Below, piece after piece: positions 34,878-47,087 of a stretch of DNA of 64,000 bases. Every line of letters begins with the position of its first letter. Position 1 is the stretch's first letter. The notes under the pieces are model-generated. The model saw only the letters and a list, made by a program, of their open reading frames with translations. It did not search any database and had not been told where the DNA came from. The stretch comes from Seriola aureovittata (lineage: Eukaryota > Chordata > Actinopteri > Carangiformes > Carangidae): contig NC_079386.1 of the NCBI RefSeq assembly GCF_021018895.1, forward strand, positions 14,535,552 to 14,599,551. The letters run 5' to 3'. The position numbers and the translations under genes were made by a program.

Positions 34878-37800
34878 ATGGAGCTCCAGGTTTGCTACTG
34901 TGGCTGGTCCAAAGTGACGACCTACCACGGCCTGAGAATTCACCAGGGGAAGATGGGATGCACGCCGAAGGGAACGAGGATCCCTGAGAACGAGCACTTC
35001 GGATTTAACAGATGCCATCCTGGGTTCATGACACCAATCAACCTGGAAGAGGATACATCGGCCGCCCGTTGGATGTCTGGTGAGTTGTTGCACTTGCTGA
35101 AAATGTCAGGTGGAGTAGAGGGACTCACAATAACAAGGGTGAGGGAAAAAGCCCCATTAAAAGACAACAGAACAAGAATACACATATAGAAACAACTGAA
35201 AGCAGCGTTGTTTTAAAGGTGGCCATGCTCTTTCTCTACAGTCTTTGAGACTCCTCAGCGCTCTCAAGTTCGCCGAGCGCTCGATTTCTCCCCTGATGCG
35301 AGGCAGGTGCAGCAGACCCTTCCTGTGTATCACGTAAGTACGACTAGTTTGACTTCATCAGTAGATCCATTGCTGAGGGAAAAGGTCTACTGTACTTTTT
35401 TAAAGATTATGTTCAGCATTAATGCTAAGTCTGTCCACAGGAGAACAAGATGGAGAAAGAACGGGAGAAAGAACGAGAGAAAGAACGGGAGAAAGAACGG
35501 GAGAAAGAACGAGAGAAAGAACGGGAGAAAGAATGGGAGAAAGAACGGGAGAAAGAACGAGAGAGAGTACGAGAGAGAGAACGGGAGAAGGAACGGGAGA
35601 AAGAACGAGAGATAGAACGAGAGAAAGAACGGGAGAAAGAACGGGAGAAAGAACGGGAGAAAGAACGAGAGAGAGTACGAGAGAGAGAACGGGAGAAAGA
35701 ACGGGAGAAAGAACAGGAGAAAGAACGGGAGAAAGAACGAGAGAGAGTACGAGAGAGAGAACGGGAGAAAGAACGAGAGAAAGAACGAGAGAAAGAACGG
35801 GAGAAAGAACGAGAGAAAGAACGGGAGAAAGAGAGGGAGGCTCTACTAAAGGTACGACCCTTCTAATAATACAGAATATTGTTTTAAAACTAGCAGCATG
35901 GCTCTATAGGATCAGTTTATTGGTTCATTGGTACCATGGTTGGTCTTTCACTTTGGTCCAGACAGAAATACCTCAAAAACTATTGCATGGATTGGCATGA
36001 AATCTGGCAAAGACACTCGTGGTCCCCAGAGGATGAAGACTGAAGACTTTCGTGATGCTCTGACTTTTCCTCTAGTGAAATGTCTCAATATCTACTGTAC
36101 CTAGGCACCATCACCAGGTCATTGTCAGTATGTTAGCATGCTAATGTTCAGCTCATCTCAGAGATGCTAGTATGGCTTTAGGCACATGGTGCATTCGTGT
36201 GCTCGTCGGATAGGCCCAATTCCCAGTTTCTGCAAATGCGATGTGACCAACTAACATGGATTTTCCCAGTTGGAGACTCGTTTTTGCAATTATTCTGACG
36301 CCACATGAATGCATGAATACTTGTACTTTGTGTTTTCATTCAAGGCAAGACAAGACCGTATGAGGGCTGAGTTACAACAGAAAATTAAAATCAGGAAACA
36401 GCAGGTGGCCGAAGTCAGATTATCTGTAAAAGGCTGCAAGGTAAGGTTCAGCAAATTTTCCCTTTTTATTTTTTGTTATAGTTTTAGTTTTAGTTATAGT
36501 TTTTATTTCTTTAGCATCTCCACTGTCCATTACTCTTTTCAGGTTAGCTTGGATTCCGAGTGGCTGAAGATCAACAGTGTATTCTCCGAGGTGAAGGACG
36601 CTGTGGACGATGCTTGGCAGAAAGCCCTTCAGCCTCTGGAGGAGAGGTCAGTTCTAAGTAGCTCACAGTGTAGAGCAGAAACAGTGATGACTTTTGATCG
36701 ATTAGGTCAGTCAGTGCTAAAAATGTAGCACAGTCAGACATTTTATTTGAAGTAACTGCCTAATGTACCGTATGTTACTTTTAGGAGACTTAAAGTAAAG
36801 AGAGAAGAACAAGATCTGGTCCAGAGGCTGGAGAGAGAAATTGATAAACTGAAAACGAGCATCGATGAGTTGGACAAAAACCCAGACTTGCAGGTGAGCC
36901 CCCAGGTATTCTGGCATTTTTTAAACATAAAACAAAAACGCAAATAGAAAACTTTTTGATCAATTGTCATTCTGTCTTTATTTCTGATTCATCAAAGTGA
37001 TTTTAAACTGACAACCTGACATTTCCCCCTAACAATCACAAACAGGTCTCTCTGGACGAATCTAGAGATTGGAAAAACGTAAGTGTTGACACTTCATTCT
37101 CCTTCGGCACCCTGAGAACTACAACTTCAGCCATGATGGAACAAATTCACCTGAACCTGGAAAAGCTCTCCTCTGTTGGTGAGTCCTTCCTTCTATTTGT
37201 CAGGGTTCCTATTTCATTTAATCAAGATCTGGATAAAAGTTTCTCACCTTGATGTAATTTGTGTCTCTGCAGAACTCATGAGAATCCCCACGTTTGCAGG
37301 TGCGTTTATATCTGAACACATTTTGCAGCCTCCGTGCTGTATGTGGAGTGGATATGTTCTGTCATACCATGTATCAAAGGTCATTGTTACAAAATTTTCT
37401 CTGAAAAAAAAGAAGAAAAATCAAAATTTCCACAACTGACCTAAAAATATTTTTATTATTACTCAGTCTACAGATCCTAGAATAACATGTTTTCTGAAAA
37501 ACGTGTCAAATGAAAACTGGCTGCAAACATTACACCTGTTTTCTTATACAAGCAGGAAAAAGTTTGTACCAGAAACAGTTAATTTCAATAGAATCATCAC
37601 AATTATCTTGTAGAAGCAAAAAAAATTAAATTAGGAACCTTCCTAAGCGAAAAAGACTGTTGGACCACAGCCCTTGTTTCACAAAAGTAGATATTTCTAG
37701 ATGTTCACCAGTCGAACTTCAACATTACGTGTTTGTTTGTACTATGGAGAAAGAAGTAGTATTTCAATATTTTGCAGAATAGTTGAGCCTAAATAAAGAT

Positions 37801-38454
37801 TGCTTTCATTAGTTTGAAGTACAATGCATCAGCATACAGTATATGTGTGTAGTATTACCCATTTGATATTTTTATTATTCTACTATTCTACTCTTGTACT
37901 CAACTGCAGTGGATGTGAAGCTGGACCCAACCACTGCGCATCAATTTCTTTTTCTCTCTGATGATGGGAAGAAAGTGAGAGACGGAGGAAAGACCCGGAA
38001 AGTTCCTGACACTCCGCGGAGGTTTGACATGTATGGCAGCGTCCTTGGGATCAACAGCTTGACCTCTGGGAAGTCATACTGGGAGGTGGAGGTCGGCAAC
38101 AAGACCGGGTGGGATCTGGGTGTGGCAAGAGGCGATGCAAACCGGAGAGGGGAACTTTCACTGAACCCGGACAACGGTTACTGGGTGACTGTGCATTATG
38201 AAGGCAAACGGTACGCGGCCCTGTCAGCTCCGCCCGTCTGCCTTCCCCTGAAAGAGAAACCTCAGATGGTGGGAGTGTTTGTGGATTACGAGGAAGGTCT
38301 CGTGTCCTTCTATGATGTGACGGCTCAGTCTCACATCTTCTCGTTCACCGAGTGTTCGTTCAGCGGTGAGATCTTCCCGTATTTCAGTCCACATCTCAAA
38401 CAAAATGGGAAAAACTCAGATCCTCTGATTATCTCTGCTGTGAACAGGCAGTAG
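34878..38454 (+). CDS. T7: RING-less finger / ER-K helix / coiled-coil / PRY-SPRY protein
   Basis: Nine coding exons: 34878-35079, 35242-35333, 35441-35851, 36345-36440 (96), 36543-36646, 36785-36893, 37046-37178, 37273-37299 (27), 37910-38454; 572 residues in one frame. Residues 1-32 hold the finger (C6-x-C8-GWSK, TTYHGLRIH22, C28). Residues 99-235 are an almost pure Glu/Lys/Arg repeat. Residues 236-338 are coiled coil, with the usual 234-bp exon split by a 138-bp intron. PRY-SPRY from about 392 (VDVKLDP, KSYWEVEVG, FVDYEEGLVSFYD), closest to T5. There is no RING or B-box, so it is unlikely to ligate ubiquitin alone. It could bind TRIM partners through the coil or act as a SPRY sensor. Its ATG lies in the finger exon, 18 bases after an acceptor. 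AATAAA at 38761. Confidence 0.78.
35441..35851 (+). repeat. Coding minisatellite, 12-bp unit (Glu-Lys-Glu-Arg)n
   Basis: Tandem 12-mers of the GAGAAAGAACGG type, about 33 copies, in a single exon of T7. Some units read GAGAGAGTACGA, which gives ERVR; these recur periodically and show higher-order duplication. The encoded segment is a typical ER/K single alpha helix by composition. Confidence 0.9.
37750..37862. repeat. Segment shared between T7 intron and RNase array
   Basis: The words 'tttgcagaatagttgagcc' and 'agtacaatgcatcagcatac' occur here, just before the T7 SPRY exon. They occur again at 49737-49820 and, split by a hAT element, at 44733-44788 and 46442-46480. Confidence 0.8.
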
Positions 38455-39739
38455 TGGTTATGAAGTGTGTGGGTGTGACGGTCGGTTAGTAACTTAGTGT
38501 GTAGCAATATATATGTATGATGTATGTATCACAGCATCTAAAGCTACATATAATATTTGGCATTTGTCAGATGTCTATTATTCTTTTTATTCACTTCTCT
38601 ACCTGGCTCTTTGTATCTATTGTATATAAGGTGATGAGGAAATGACCTTTAATGTAAACTCTATAGTTTGTACATCACATTAGTGATATATCAAAGTTTA
38701 AATATCTTGAACTGGTGTGGGAACATTTTCTATATTTCCATTTTTGTGGTTTTGGTATAAAATAAATAAAGAAATAAAATGATGCATTTGCTCACATCAC
38801 ACACCACTGAATGCCTCGTGTGCTTATTTGTTTTCTTGCCCCCGATGGGTTGTGGTTAATGTGCAGTATCTTTGCACGAACCCTCAAGAGCCACTGCATT
38901 CTCATGCATGTGTTCTCACCACAGTGACTCAGCTTCACACATAAGCTTCCCACAAAAATGCATTTTCTCACATACCAGAAAGAGCAGTTACTATTTGTCA
39001 GTCCATGCACCTTAGTTTATACTTTTATTCACTGGTAAAGAGAGGAACAGTTTTGGTTGTACACAGTAACTTGAGTGTCATGTAGTACCTTTAGATTTTC
39101 TTTCATTCATTCATACTTTCATTTCTTTATTCTACTGACTGTTTCCACTGATTTTCCCTGGTGACAGAACATTATCTGATTTCATGTTTTTGGTCTAAAT
39201 TTGTCCCTGGAGTTGAAATGATGTTGTTAATGATTCATTTTAGTCTTTGATGTTCTGGAGAGATTCTGTGGGGCTCGAAGGAAAGTTGGAAACGTTTGTC
39301 TTTTCTCTGTCAATTATCAATACATGGTGAAATGTGCCAGAGGTTTGATGACCGCTCCTGTAGAAGCACAGTGGTACCAGGCTGTGTCATGATATATCTA
39401 TGGCAACACCATTCTCTAACCCTGACGTATCGTACCTGTAAACTGCCTACACTCACCAAAGCAGAGAGCAGATTGTTGGTGGCTTGACCTGGCTGTAAGT
39501 CTGCATTGTGTCTACTTAGGCTAAGCCACAGGGGCTGGTCCGCAGTTTGCAGGTCAGCTGCAGTGTGTGCACCTGCCCTCAACGTTCAAAGAACTAAGAA
39601 TTGTCTCAGACATAATTCCCCAAAAGTGCACTTCCTCATTCACTATAAGTAGCAGATGATTTGTGTAAAAACAAACATGCTCATCACCCTATAAACTAAT
39701 TATAATAGACATATATGGTGAAAAGTAAATCTGCAGTAT
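38455..39739. other. T7 3' region and left part of RNase unit 1
   Basis: From about 38910 ('ctcaccacagtgactcagcttcac') the sequence matches the upstream part of the later RNase units (46510 and 49855 onwards). No coding exon. Confidence 0.5.
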
Positions 39740-39902
39740 TTTGATTGGCTATCAATGTCTTTGATCTGGGTTAAAATGATTGGTTGCTCTAACCTGTTTA
39801 TAAGACAAGAGATTTAAAAAGGAGGAATGTCTTGGACATTGAGCACAGACTTTAACATCAGCTGGTATCGATCAGACCAGATTACCACGGCAACAGAGAA
39901 AG
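39740..39902 (+). promoter_or_regulatory. RNase unit 1 promoter and non-coding exon
   Basis: Two inverted CCAAT boxes (ATTGG at 39744 and 39779) and a TATA-like ATTTAAAAAGG (39812) precede a 5' UTR exon ending GAGAAAG/gtgaga (39902/39903). The block is repeated almost word for word at 47088-47251, 50430-50596 and 53080-53247. Confidence 0.65.
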
Positions 39903-40121
39903 GTGAGAAAACATCTTGGTTAATTTCATGAATTTTAACTCTATTTAAAAATGACTCTTGGAATTTATTGTCTCTCCTCCTTTTATTCAAAATAGTGACT
40001 GACATTATAATCTATACCATTCAATAGGCAGATGCTGCACCCGAAGTATTGTTTATTATCTCTGTATTTTTTTTTCTATACCTAAAAACGTTTCAATAGA
40101 GCTAGAACTCAATAAAATTGG

Positions 40122-42538
40122 AAGCAGTGGCGATTGCTCTAAGACTGCAAGGGAAGCTCAGCTTCCCGTAAAATGTCAACAAAATAACTGGTCAAATAGG
40201 GGAGACCGGGGATGGTTGTAACACTTTTTGACTCAGCTCCTATAACTTGCAGAATGTTTGCGGTAGGGTACTCAGATTTTGATACAAAGTACCCTCATTT
40301 GTCTACTACAAATAGCAATGTTTTTAACTTCTCCAACTATATCACAGAATTCATTATTTGATGTCAAATGCAAGGAGTGCCATTGTTACAACCTACCCCA
40401 CTACCAGGGTATGTTGTAACACAACCTGGGGTAAATTGTAACAGCAAGATTGAAGAACTAAAAACTGAGACTACACCACAAAATATGCATCTATATAAGT
40501 TTATTGTGCATGTGCCAACACTAAAGCATCTTCCTGTGCTTCACTAAGAACAAAAATAACTCATCACTGATGGCTAAATGAAGAACAGTGTCAGTGTTAA
40601 CATTAAAAGAGCTTTTTTAAAGAACATATCCTGATAATACCTATGAATGTTACACATACAAATGGAAACCTTCAGCAGGAGGTCAGAAGTAGCTCATAAT
40701 CCATGTAAAATTACAGGAAGACGTTTGACAATTAGTAAAACAACAAACATGCATACTGTGTCTGTCTTAAATGATAAAACATGAACTTGAGTGTGTGTAT
40801 CTGTGTGTGTTATCCATCTAATCAGAGTGATCAGAGTCACAGTGGTGACAGATGTATGTGGATTTTCCAGGGGGGCAGTTTTCTTGGGCCCAGAACTTGC
40901 AATTTACACATCTGATCCACTTTTCTTTGGGTTTGGAATTTCCAAAGGGCTCCATGCACACAATTCAAAAATCATCTTCATCTGGGGTGTCCTCACCCTT
41001 ATCCTTGTTCTTCTTGGATCTCTTTTTGGCTGTCTTTCTCTCTGCATTATTTTGTTTGCGTTTCCTCTTTCCAAATATGGCCATTTTCACATTCTTCTTA
41101 CTACTCTTCTTTTCTTCTTCCTCCAAGGCCTGCTTGTATCTGTGTAGATGTCTGACTTTATCCTTGTCGTACCAGTGGTCTTTCTTGGCCCTGCTTTGGG
41201 AAATGGTCTTACAGTAGAGGGACTACTGTGCATTGAAGACTTTTTGACTGCTGTGATAGCCCACACTGGGCAGCTTTCTTGAACCTTGTTCACATGGCAG
41301 ATGGAGTAGTCTTTGGTGACTGACCTCACTGCTTTTCCCTGCCTCACTTCATCTGATGCAACTTTAAGTACATGTGCAGGCACACCCCTATTTGTTTTCC
41401 TCACCCACTGTCTTGGCATACTGAAAAAAAGGAGTAGGATAGAGAAAATATGTGAATTGTGATTATGGGGATGGTTGTAACATTTTCTTATATGGTGTTA
41501 CAACTATCCCCACCCCTGTCAGCCAATGTTTACCTAGCTGTATCAGCATGGTGGTTTGAAATTAGCATGGATGAAATGACTCACATTTTACGTAAGAACC
41601 TACTCTCTTACCCGATACAAGTTACCTAATTCAAACTTCAACAGCATCAGTACTAATCAAAATATAGACTTGGTCCCAAAAATTACTTTCTTACCTGAAA
41701 ATTGATGTTTTGACTGTAAAATCTGCACACTTCCTCTCACAGCCATCCAAATTCACATGCAAGATCAGGGAGGAAGTGGATATACATGAAATTGATCACA
41801 TGACTCTCATGTTATCCCTTATTGGTGAAAGTGATGCTGTTACAACTATCCCTTTGTTACAATAACCATCCCCGGTCTCCCCTATGTGCTGTTGTGTGAA
41901 CATTTCATTGACTAAATATGCGCTAGAACACGTTCATCGTTTGTTCAGAATCAGCTACTTATCACAGGTGACCGACACGACTTCTTCTCATTCATCCCCG
42001 CAGCGCCACAGTGCTTTACACAGTGCAGACGCCGGTTGTTCCACTGCAGCGAAACTAGACGGTCATTGGATAAATGCTGGCCCCCCACATCGGACGCTCA
42101 GCGTCTCTGGGGTCTATGGAGCAGTGGGCTGGCCCGGACGCTCGGCTTCTGCATGATGATTGCATGATCTGTCTGAAGCTGAGTCCCTTTTTGATTGACA
42201 GCGAAATGAAGTATAAGCATCCACCGGAGCATTTTTCAAGTTTTTCATTCCGTTGTTCGGAGTTGATCTGGAGACGTTACTGATCCTCGGCGACTTTGTC
42301 TTTGTTAAAAACGACCAGCGTTGTGTTTGGCGACTCTCTTCTGTCACTCTGCGATTTCTGTCCCCAGCGAGCAGCGGCAGCTGCGGAGCCTCTCCCCGCG
42401 TCACGATCACTCACACGCACAGGCGGTCCAGAGGAGGCATTTCAGAGTGTCCTGAAAAGTTATGGCCAGTTCTTTGGTTCAGGGAGATGAGGTCTGCACT
42501 TCAAGTCCTGTATTCAAACCAGGACTTGCAGGACAACT
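40122..42538. repeat. Older interspersed repeat hosting a pogo-like element
   Basis: This block interrupts the intron between the RNase 1 non-coding and coding exons and is absent from the other units. Its left part (40122-40196) and right part (41885 on) join cleanly ('ggtcaaata/tgtgctg') once the inner element is removed. Ends and class are not resolved. Confidence 0.45.
40199..41882 (-). mobile_element. pogo/Tigger-like DNA transposon, internally deleted
   Basis: 19-bp perfect terminal inverted repeats (GGGGAGACCGGGGATGGTT) are flanked by TA on both sides (40197, 41883). On the - strand there is an N-terminal reading frame starting at 41419 (MPRQWVRKTNRGVP..., then a helix-turn-helix-like stretch). 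Further on lies a Lys-rich part, and near 40810-40940 a C-terminal zinc-type motif (C-x2-C...C...C-x2-C). The catalytic DDE core is missing, so it is non-autonomous. GTTACAACC words recur below both ends. Confidence 0.65.
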
Positions 42539-42582
42539 TTTGAATATCACATTTTCAGTTAAACTTTCTCTCTCTAGACAAA

Positions 42583-43519
42583 ATGAACATCATTCTCCTG
42601 ACTGCCATCACCTTCACTTTAGCCCCTGTTTGCGGGAGGCAAAGCGTGTTTGATGGCAACAGCATGGACTGGTCAGACTTGGCATCACCCCTCTTACAAC
42701 CCTGTGAAGGAAGGAGCCACGTGGATAAGTATACGGAATTTGTCGACAGACACATCCTTCAAGGCTCCTTTGACAGAAGTTCTATGCAGCAATGGAAAAG
42801 GTGACTTTTAAACGTTTTAAATGATTTCCTTGTGAAAGAGCCAGGAATTATTTGCTAAATTTTAATTGAGTGCAATTCTTCTTAATCCTACTTCAGTCCT
42901 AAATGCTTATGCAACTGTCAGTATATCAAATCATTGTTGGTTGCATTGTATTTAAATCTGCAGCAGAATAATGTCATTTGTAGGTAATTAAAGTTTCCTT
43001 CCATCATGGTGTAAAATTCATCCACATTAAAAAAAAAAAAAAGAAATGAATAATTAGAAGACATTGGTCTGACTTAAACAATGTGCAGTGAAATATTGAT
43101 TTGTCATACCTCCCTGACCCCGGAGGAGAATGATATCTCGCTGCCATGTATGCAAGACATTATGGAAGTGACAAATAAATCTGATTCTGGTTTCGTTATA
43201 CAGGTATTTACACAAAAAAGGACTCTGTGGCAGAACTCTGGTGCAGACCTTCATCGATGCCAGACTGCGAGCTGTCCAGCAGATCTGCAGCAGGTCAGGC
43301 TGGCGTCTGCAGGGTCACTCAGGTAACTTGTGCATCAGCACGTCACGCATGCAGGTGTATGATGTCATATCTGACCAAAATTGCACTTTGAATAGGATGA
43401 TTGTACAACCTGACAACCGGGAAGTGATTGTGGCATGTGATAATGTTAATTATCAGTGCCTCCCTGTCCATTTTGAGAGAAACAGAGGCCAAAGTCCGAG
43501 CAATAGACCCTGTATTTGA
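42583..43519 (+). CDS. RNase A-superfamily secreted protein, copy 1
   Basis: Coding exons 42583-42800 and 43204-43519 join in phase 2 (AAAAG/GTATTTAC) to give 177 residues. Signal peptide at residues 1-18. The motif FVDRH gives the first catalytic histidine (His57), and CLPVHFE gives the second (His162). VACDNVNYQCLPVHF matches the conserved C-terminal block of pancreatic-type RNases. Eight mature cysteines (41, 81, 101, 116, 133, 151, 158, 176). Odd: the C-K-x-x-N-T-F element that carries the catalytic lysine reads CGRTLVQTF, so the lysine seems lost. An intron interrupts the coding region, and about 30 extra residues precede the histidine motif. It may be a low-activity or antimicrobial/signalling RNase homologue. 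AATAAA at 44219. Confidence 0.8.
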
Positions 43520-44788
43520 GTTGGACACTCAGTTTCAGTTGTCAGGTTTATTATTCCCTGACATCTAAATATTTCTATCAAGCTTTGCCAAGTGATTTTT
43601 GCTCATAAAAATATAAAGAAATATTGGCATGTGATTTTTTTTTTTAAAGCAACACATTCTTTCTGCCCCCACGAGCATGTTGTCAGGATGAATATGTGCT
43701 GTGCATAACAGAAAAAATGTTTTTATTATATAATGTGATTTAAATTGCCATTCAATCTTCCTATTAAGAATGTTTTCTGCTGTGACAGAAGTACATTTTA
43801 TGCTAAAGCTCATTTACAACTTAAAGAAAAACTGTAAACTACTGGTACATAAACGTAAAACCCAAAGTTTTGTTTTCAGATGGATTAGAATTCGCTCGAC
43901 CACTTGAAATTAATTTTTCTGTAATTTGTATCAGTTAACTCCTTTTGCATAGATTGGTTTTGTCAAACTGTGTTGTAATCCTTTTTTTGTAATTGCTTCG
44001 TATACAGTCAAATTCCTTCTGTCAAAATGATTCTCATGTAAGATTACTATCATGTCTTTCTTTTGGCAAAAAAAAATGTTTGAATCTGTGAAATCTGTGA
44101 TTATTTTATTCTTTAAGACGCATATCATTAATGATAGCTGGTTGCTGATGCTGTTTTCTGAGTTCATTTTTGTTCATGTGAAGAACTGATATTTTCTTCT
44201 GTGTTCTGCAGAACTCACAATAAATACTGCAAATTGATGATGGTGTTTGGGCGTGCTGGTGTTGCTGCTTATTACACATGACGTGTGATAAGGAACTGCA
44301 TACATTCTACATTTAATGCAGACATAAAGTAAACATACTTTACAGCTTGTATTATCTTTCCTTTAACGGTTTAATTTTTCTTCTACATAATGACATTTGT
44401 TGTAACCATCCATCATGACACCCCACTAAATACTTCATCCATATGCATCAGTTGATCTGTTGACAGGCAGCCATATTCTAGGTTCATACCTCGTCCTGTT
44501 TGAAAAAAAGTCTCTAAATTTAGCGCCTAATGTGATAAATTAGCAAAAGAGAGAACGCACCAGTTCTCAGGTCTCGGCTCTGCCTATACACATTTCATTT
44601 ACACTGATGCAATTCTCACTTATTATCTTTAATAGAAAACACACACTAAAGAGATTAACAGCCAACACAAGGAAATTAGAAAAAATGCAAATATGTGACG
44701 TAAAATTCCTCTTCTGTGGATTTGTATTATTTTGCAGAATAGTTGAGCCTAAACAAAGATCGCATTCATTACTTTGAAGTACAATGCA
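43520..44788. other. 3' UTR and flank of RNase copy 1
   Basis: Over 1 kb of near-identical sequence to 48523-49790, and mostly to 54408-55540. AATAAA at 44219. It contains no gene. Confidence 0.6.
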
Positions 44789-46441
44789 CAGAGCCGTTTC
44801 TTGCTATATGTGGACTATGCAGATGCATTGGGCCCCCGCAGCCACTAGGGGGCCCCTAAACTGCAATTTCAGCCTCAATACATTTGGGCAGAATTAAAAT
44901 GACTTGTCTTTATTTGTAGCCAGCAAAGCCTCCTCATATGTTTAGTGAAACACTTATATGCTTAAAAATTTAATGTAGGATATAAACAAAACAAATTTTA
45001 TAGGCCTATAATGTGAATTTTGCCTTATAAATAAAATGTATTATTATTATTATTAGGCCTATTGTTATTATTTACTACTACAAGTAAAGCAGTGGATTAT
45101 TCATATAGCACTGTGAATTTTGAATGATCATCGTGTAAAGAAAGATTGTCCTATTCTCTCTCCTATTGTATTTTGCATATGTATTCTGTGGTTAGTTGAT
45201 GACTCTGCTGATTTAGTTGCAGTCTTTGCCACATTTATTACAATATATATTGTGACAATGTAGTTTGCTGATGTGAACAAACCTCCCTCTATTCCTACAA
45301 TAGTTAAGTTTTTGATGTAGTGTATATTTTGTTATTCAACACAACACAAATGAAAGTAAATTTAATTTCTACTATACTGTATGTGACTGCTTGTTCTGCC
45401 CTCAGTAAGAATACAAGGTAAGACCATATCATCAGTTAGATACAAGTTGTCCACTTTGTAATGCCCTGCCAAATATAGGTAAAAATACTCCCTCTATATT
45501 ATAGAGTGCTTATCACTAATTTACCATTATTTTAATTACTTTAAAGAGTACAATGTGCAGATGAAAGCAGAAAAATCCTGAAAGTGACAACTTTGAAATT
45601 GGGTGCATGTTTAAAGGGACACTATATATATATGTATATGTGTACAAAAAAATGATTATGAATTTCTTTATAAGTGCAACATAACTGAAATCATACTAAA
45701 ATATTTTCCTATGATCAAGTTCTCTTGGTCACCTAAGCAGCTTTGTCTTTGCAGGTGTAATTCTGAAATACTTTGGAGTTTTGAGGAAGATAATGAAAAC
45801 ATAAGACTGATCATACAGATCATGATCACAAAGTAGTGTAATCATGTTATACAGTTAAAATGGTCCTAAAGGGGTTTTAGTGTTACATGTGAAAAGCTCC
45901 TTACTACCTGCAACATTAGTATTATTCTGACTAGTTTTTTTGTTTTTATTGTTTGCACATTATTATGGATGCTGGTTCATTGTATTTTTATTCTAAGTAA
46001 ATTTAGTAATGGCCTAATTTATTTTCTGTTCATCTGGGCAATGGCCCAATGTACTTATTTTCTTATTGTTTTAGTTGGGAGGGGGAGACTTTTTATGTTG
46101 AGTTATGTTTCATGTTTAAGAACTTTGTTCTCAAAATTTAAAACAAAGATTTTTGAGGAAAATGCTGCATCTGTTGCAGTTCTTGACATAGAGGAACCTC
46201 ATTGTTTACCTTTTATTATCATTTTCTGAAGGTTTAAATTGCTTGGATCAACTTGAGATGTTTAATTTGAATTTGAGAGAGTTTTTCACGAATCAAGCCT
46301 TTTTTCCTCTTAAAGTGTAAAAGATTGATGCATCTCCACCGATCATCTTAAAGGGTTAAGAATCCCCATCGTAGTTTGACAAAGTAGGGGCCCCCAAACA
46401 GCATCTTGCATAGGGCCCCTGAAAAGCTAGAAACAGCCCTG
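44789..46441. mobile_element. hAT-like DNA transposon, non-autonomous
   Basis: Perfect 8-bp target duplication ACAATGCA (44781-44788 and 46442-46449). Imperfect terminal inverted repeats: CAGAGCCGTTTCTTGC at the left, and CAGGGCTGTTTCTAGC read inward from the right. 1653 bp. GGGGGCCCC words lie inside both ends. No transposase frame was recognised. The uninterrupted site is present in the other RNase unit (49781-49800). Confidence 0.82.
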
Positions 46442-46449
46442 ACAATGCA

Positions 46450-47087
46450 TCAGCATACAGTATATTTGTGGAGTATTACCAGTATTACCAGCACTTTCAT
46501 GAACTTGGTCTCACCACAGTGACTCAGCTTCACATGTGAGCTCCCCACAAAATGACACTTTCTCACATGTCAGGAAACGTTTCTCTTTTCTCAGTCAATT
46601 ATCGACACATGGTGAAATGTGCCAGAGGTTGGATGACCGCTCCTGTAGAAGCGCAGTATTCGTGTTAAATGATATATGACTTATCATTAGGTGCTGCAGT
46701 GGGTACCAGGCTGTGTCATGATATATCTATGGCAACACCATTCTCTAACCCTGACGTATCGTACCTTTAAACTGCCTACATTCACCCAAGCAGAGAGCAG
46801 ATTGTTGGTGGCTTGACCTTACTGTAAGTCTGCATTGTGTCTACTTAGGCTAAGCCACAGGGGCTGGTCTGCATTTTCATTATTGTCTCAACAGTTTGCA
46901 TGCCAGCTGCAGTGTGTGCACCTTCCCTCAACTTTCAAGGACCTGAATTGTCTCAGACATAGTTCCCCAAAAGTGCACTTCCTCATTCCCCGTAAATGGC
47001 AGGTGGTCTGTGTCAACACAAACATGCTCATCACCCTATAAACTAATTATAATAGACATATATGGTGAAAAGTAAGTTTGCAGTATT
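46450..47087. other. Left flank of RNase unit 2
   Basis: Matches 38910-39740 and 49800-50430, so it belongs to the tandem unit. No coding exon. Confidence 0.55.

Noticed and set aside
35422..36000. Frame reading 'GERTRERTGERTGERT' over the minisatellite
   Set aside because: The frame of the spliced T7 exon (EKER) joins both neighbours in phase; this one does not.
24906..38454. T6 and T7 as a single very long gene
   Set aside because: T6 reaches a stop in its last Z exon at 32481, and T7 has its own ISRE, 5' UTR exon and ATG; read-through splicing remains possible but unsupported.
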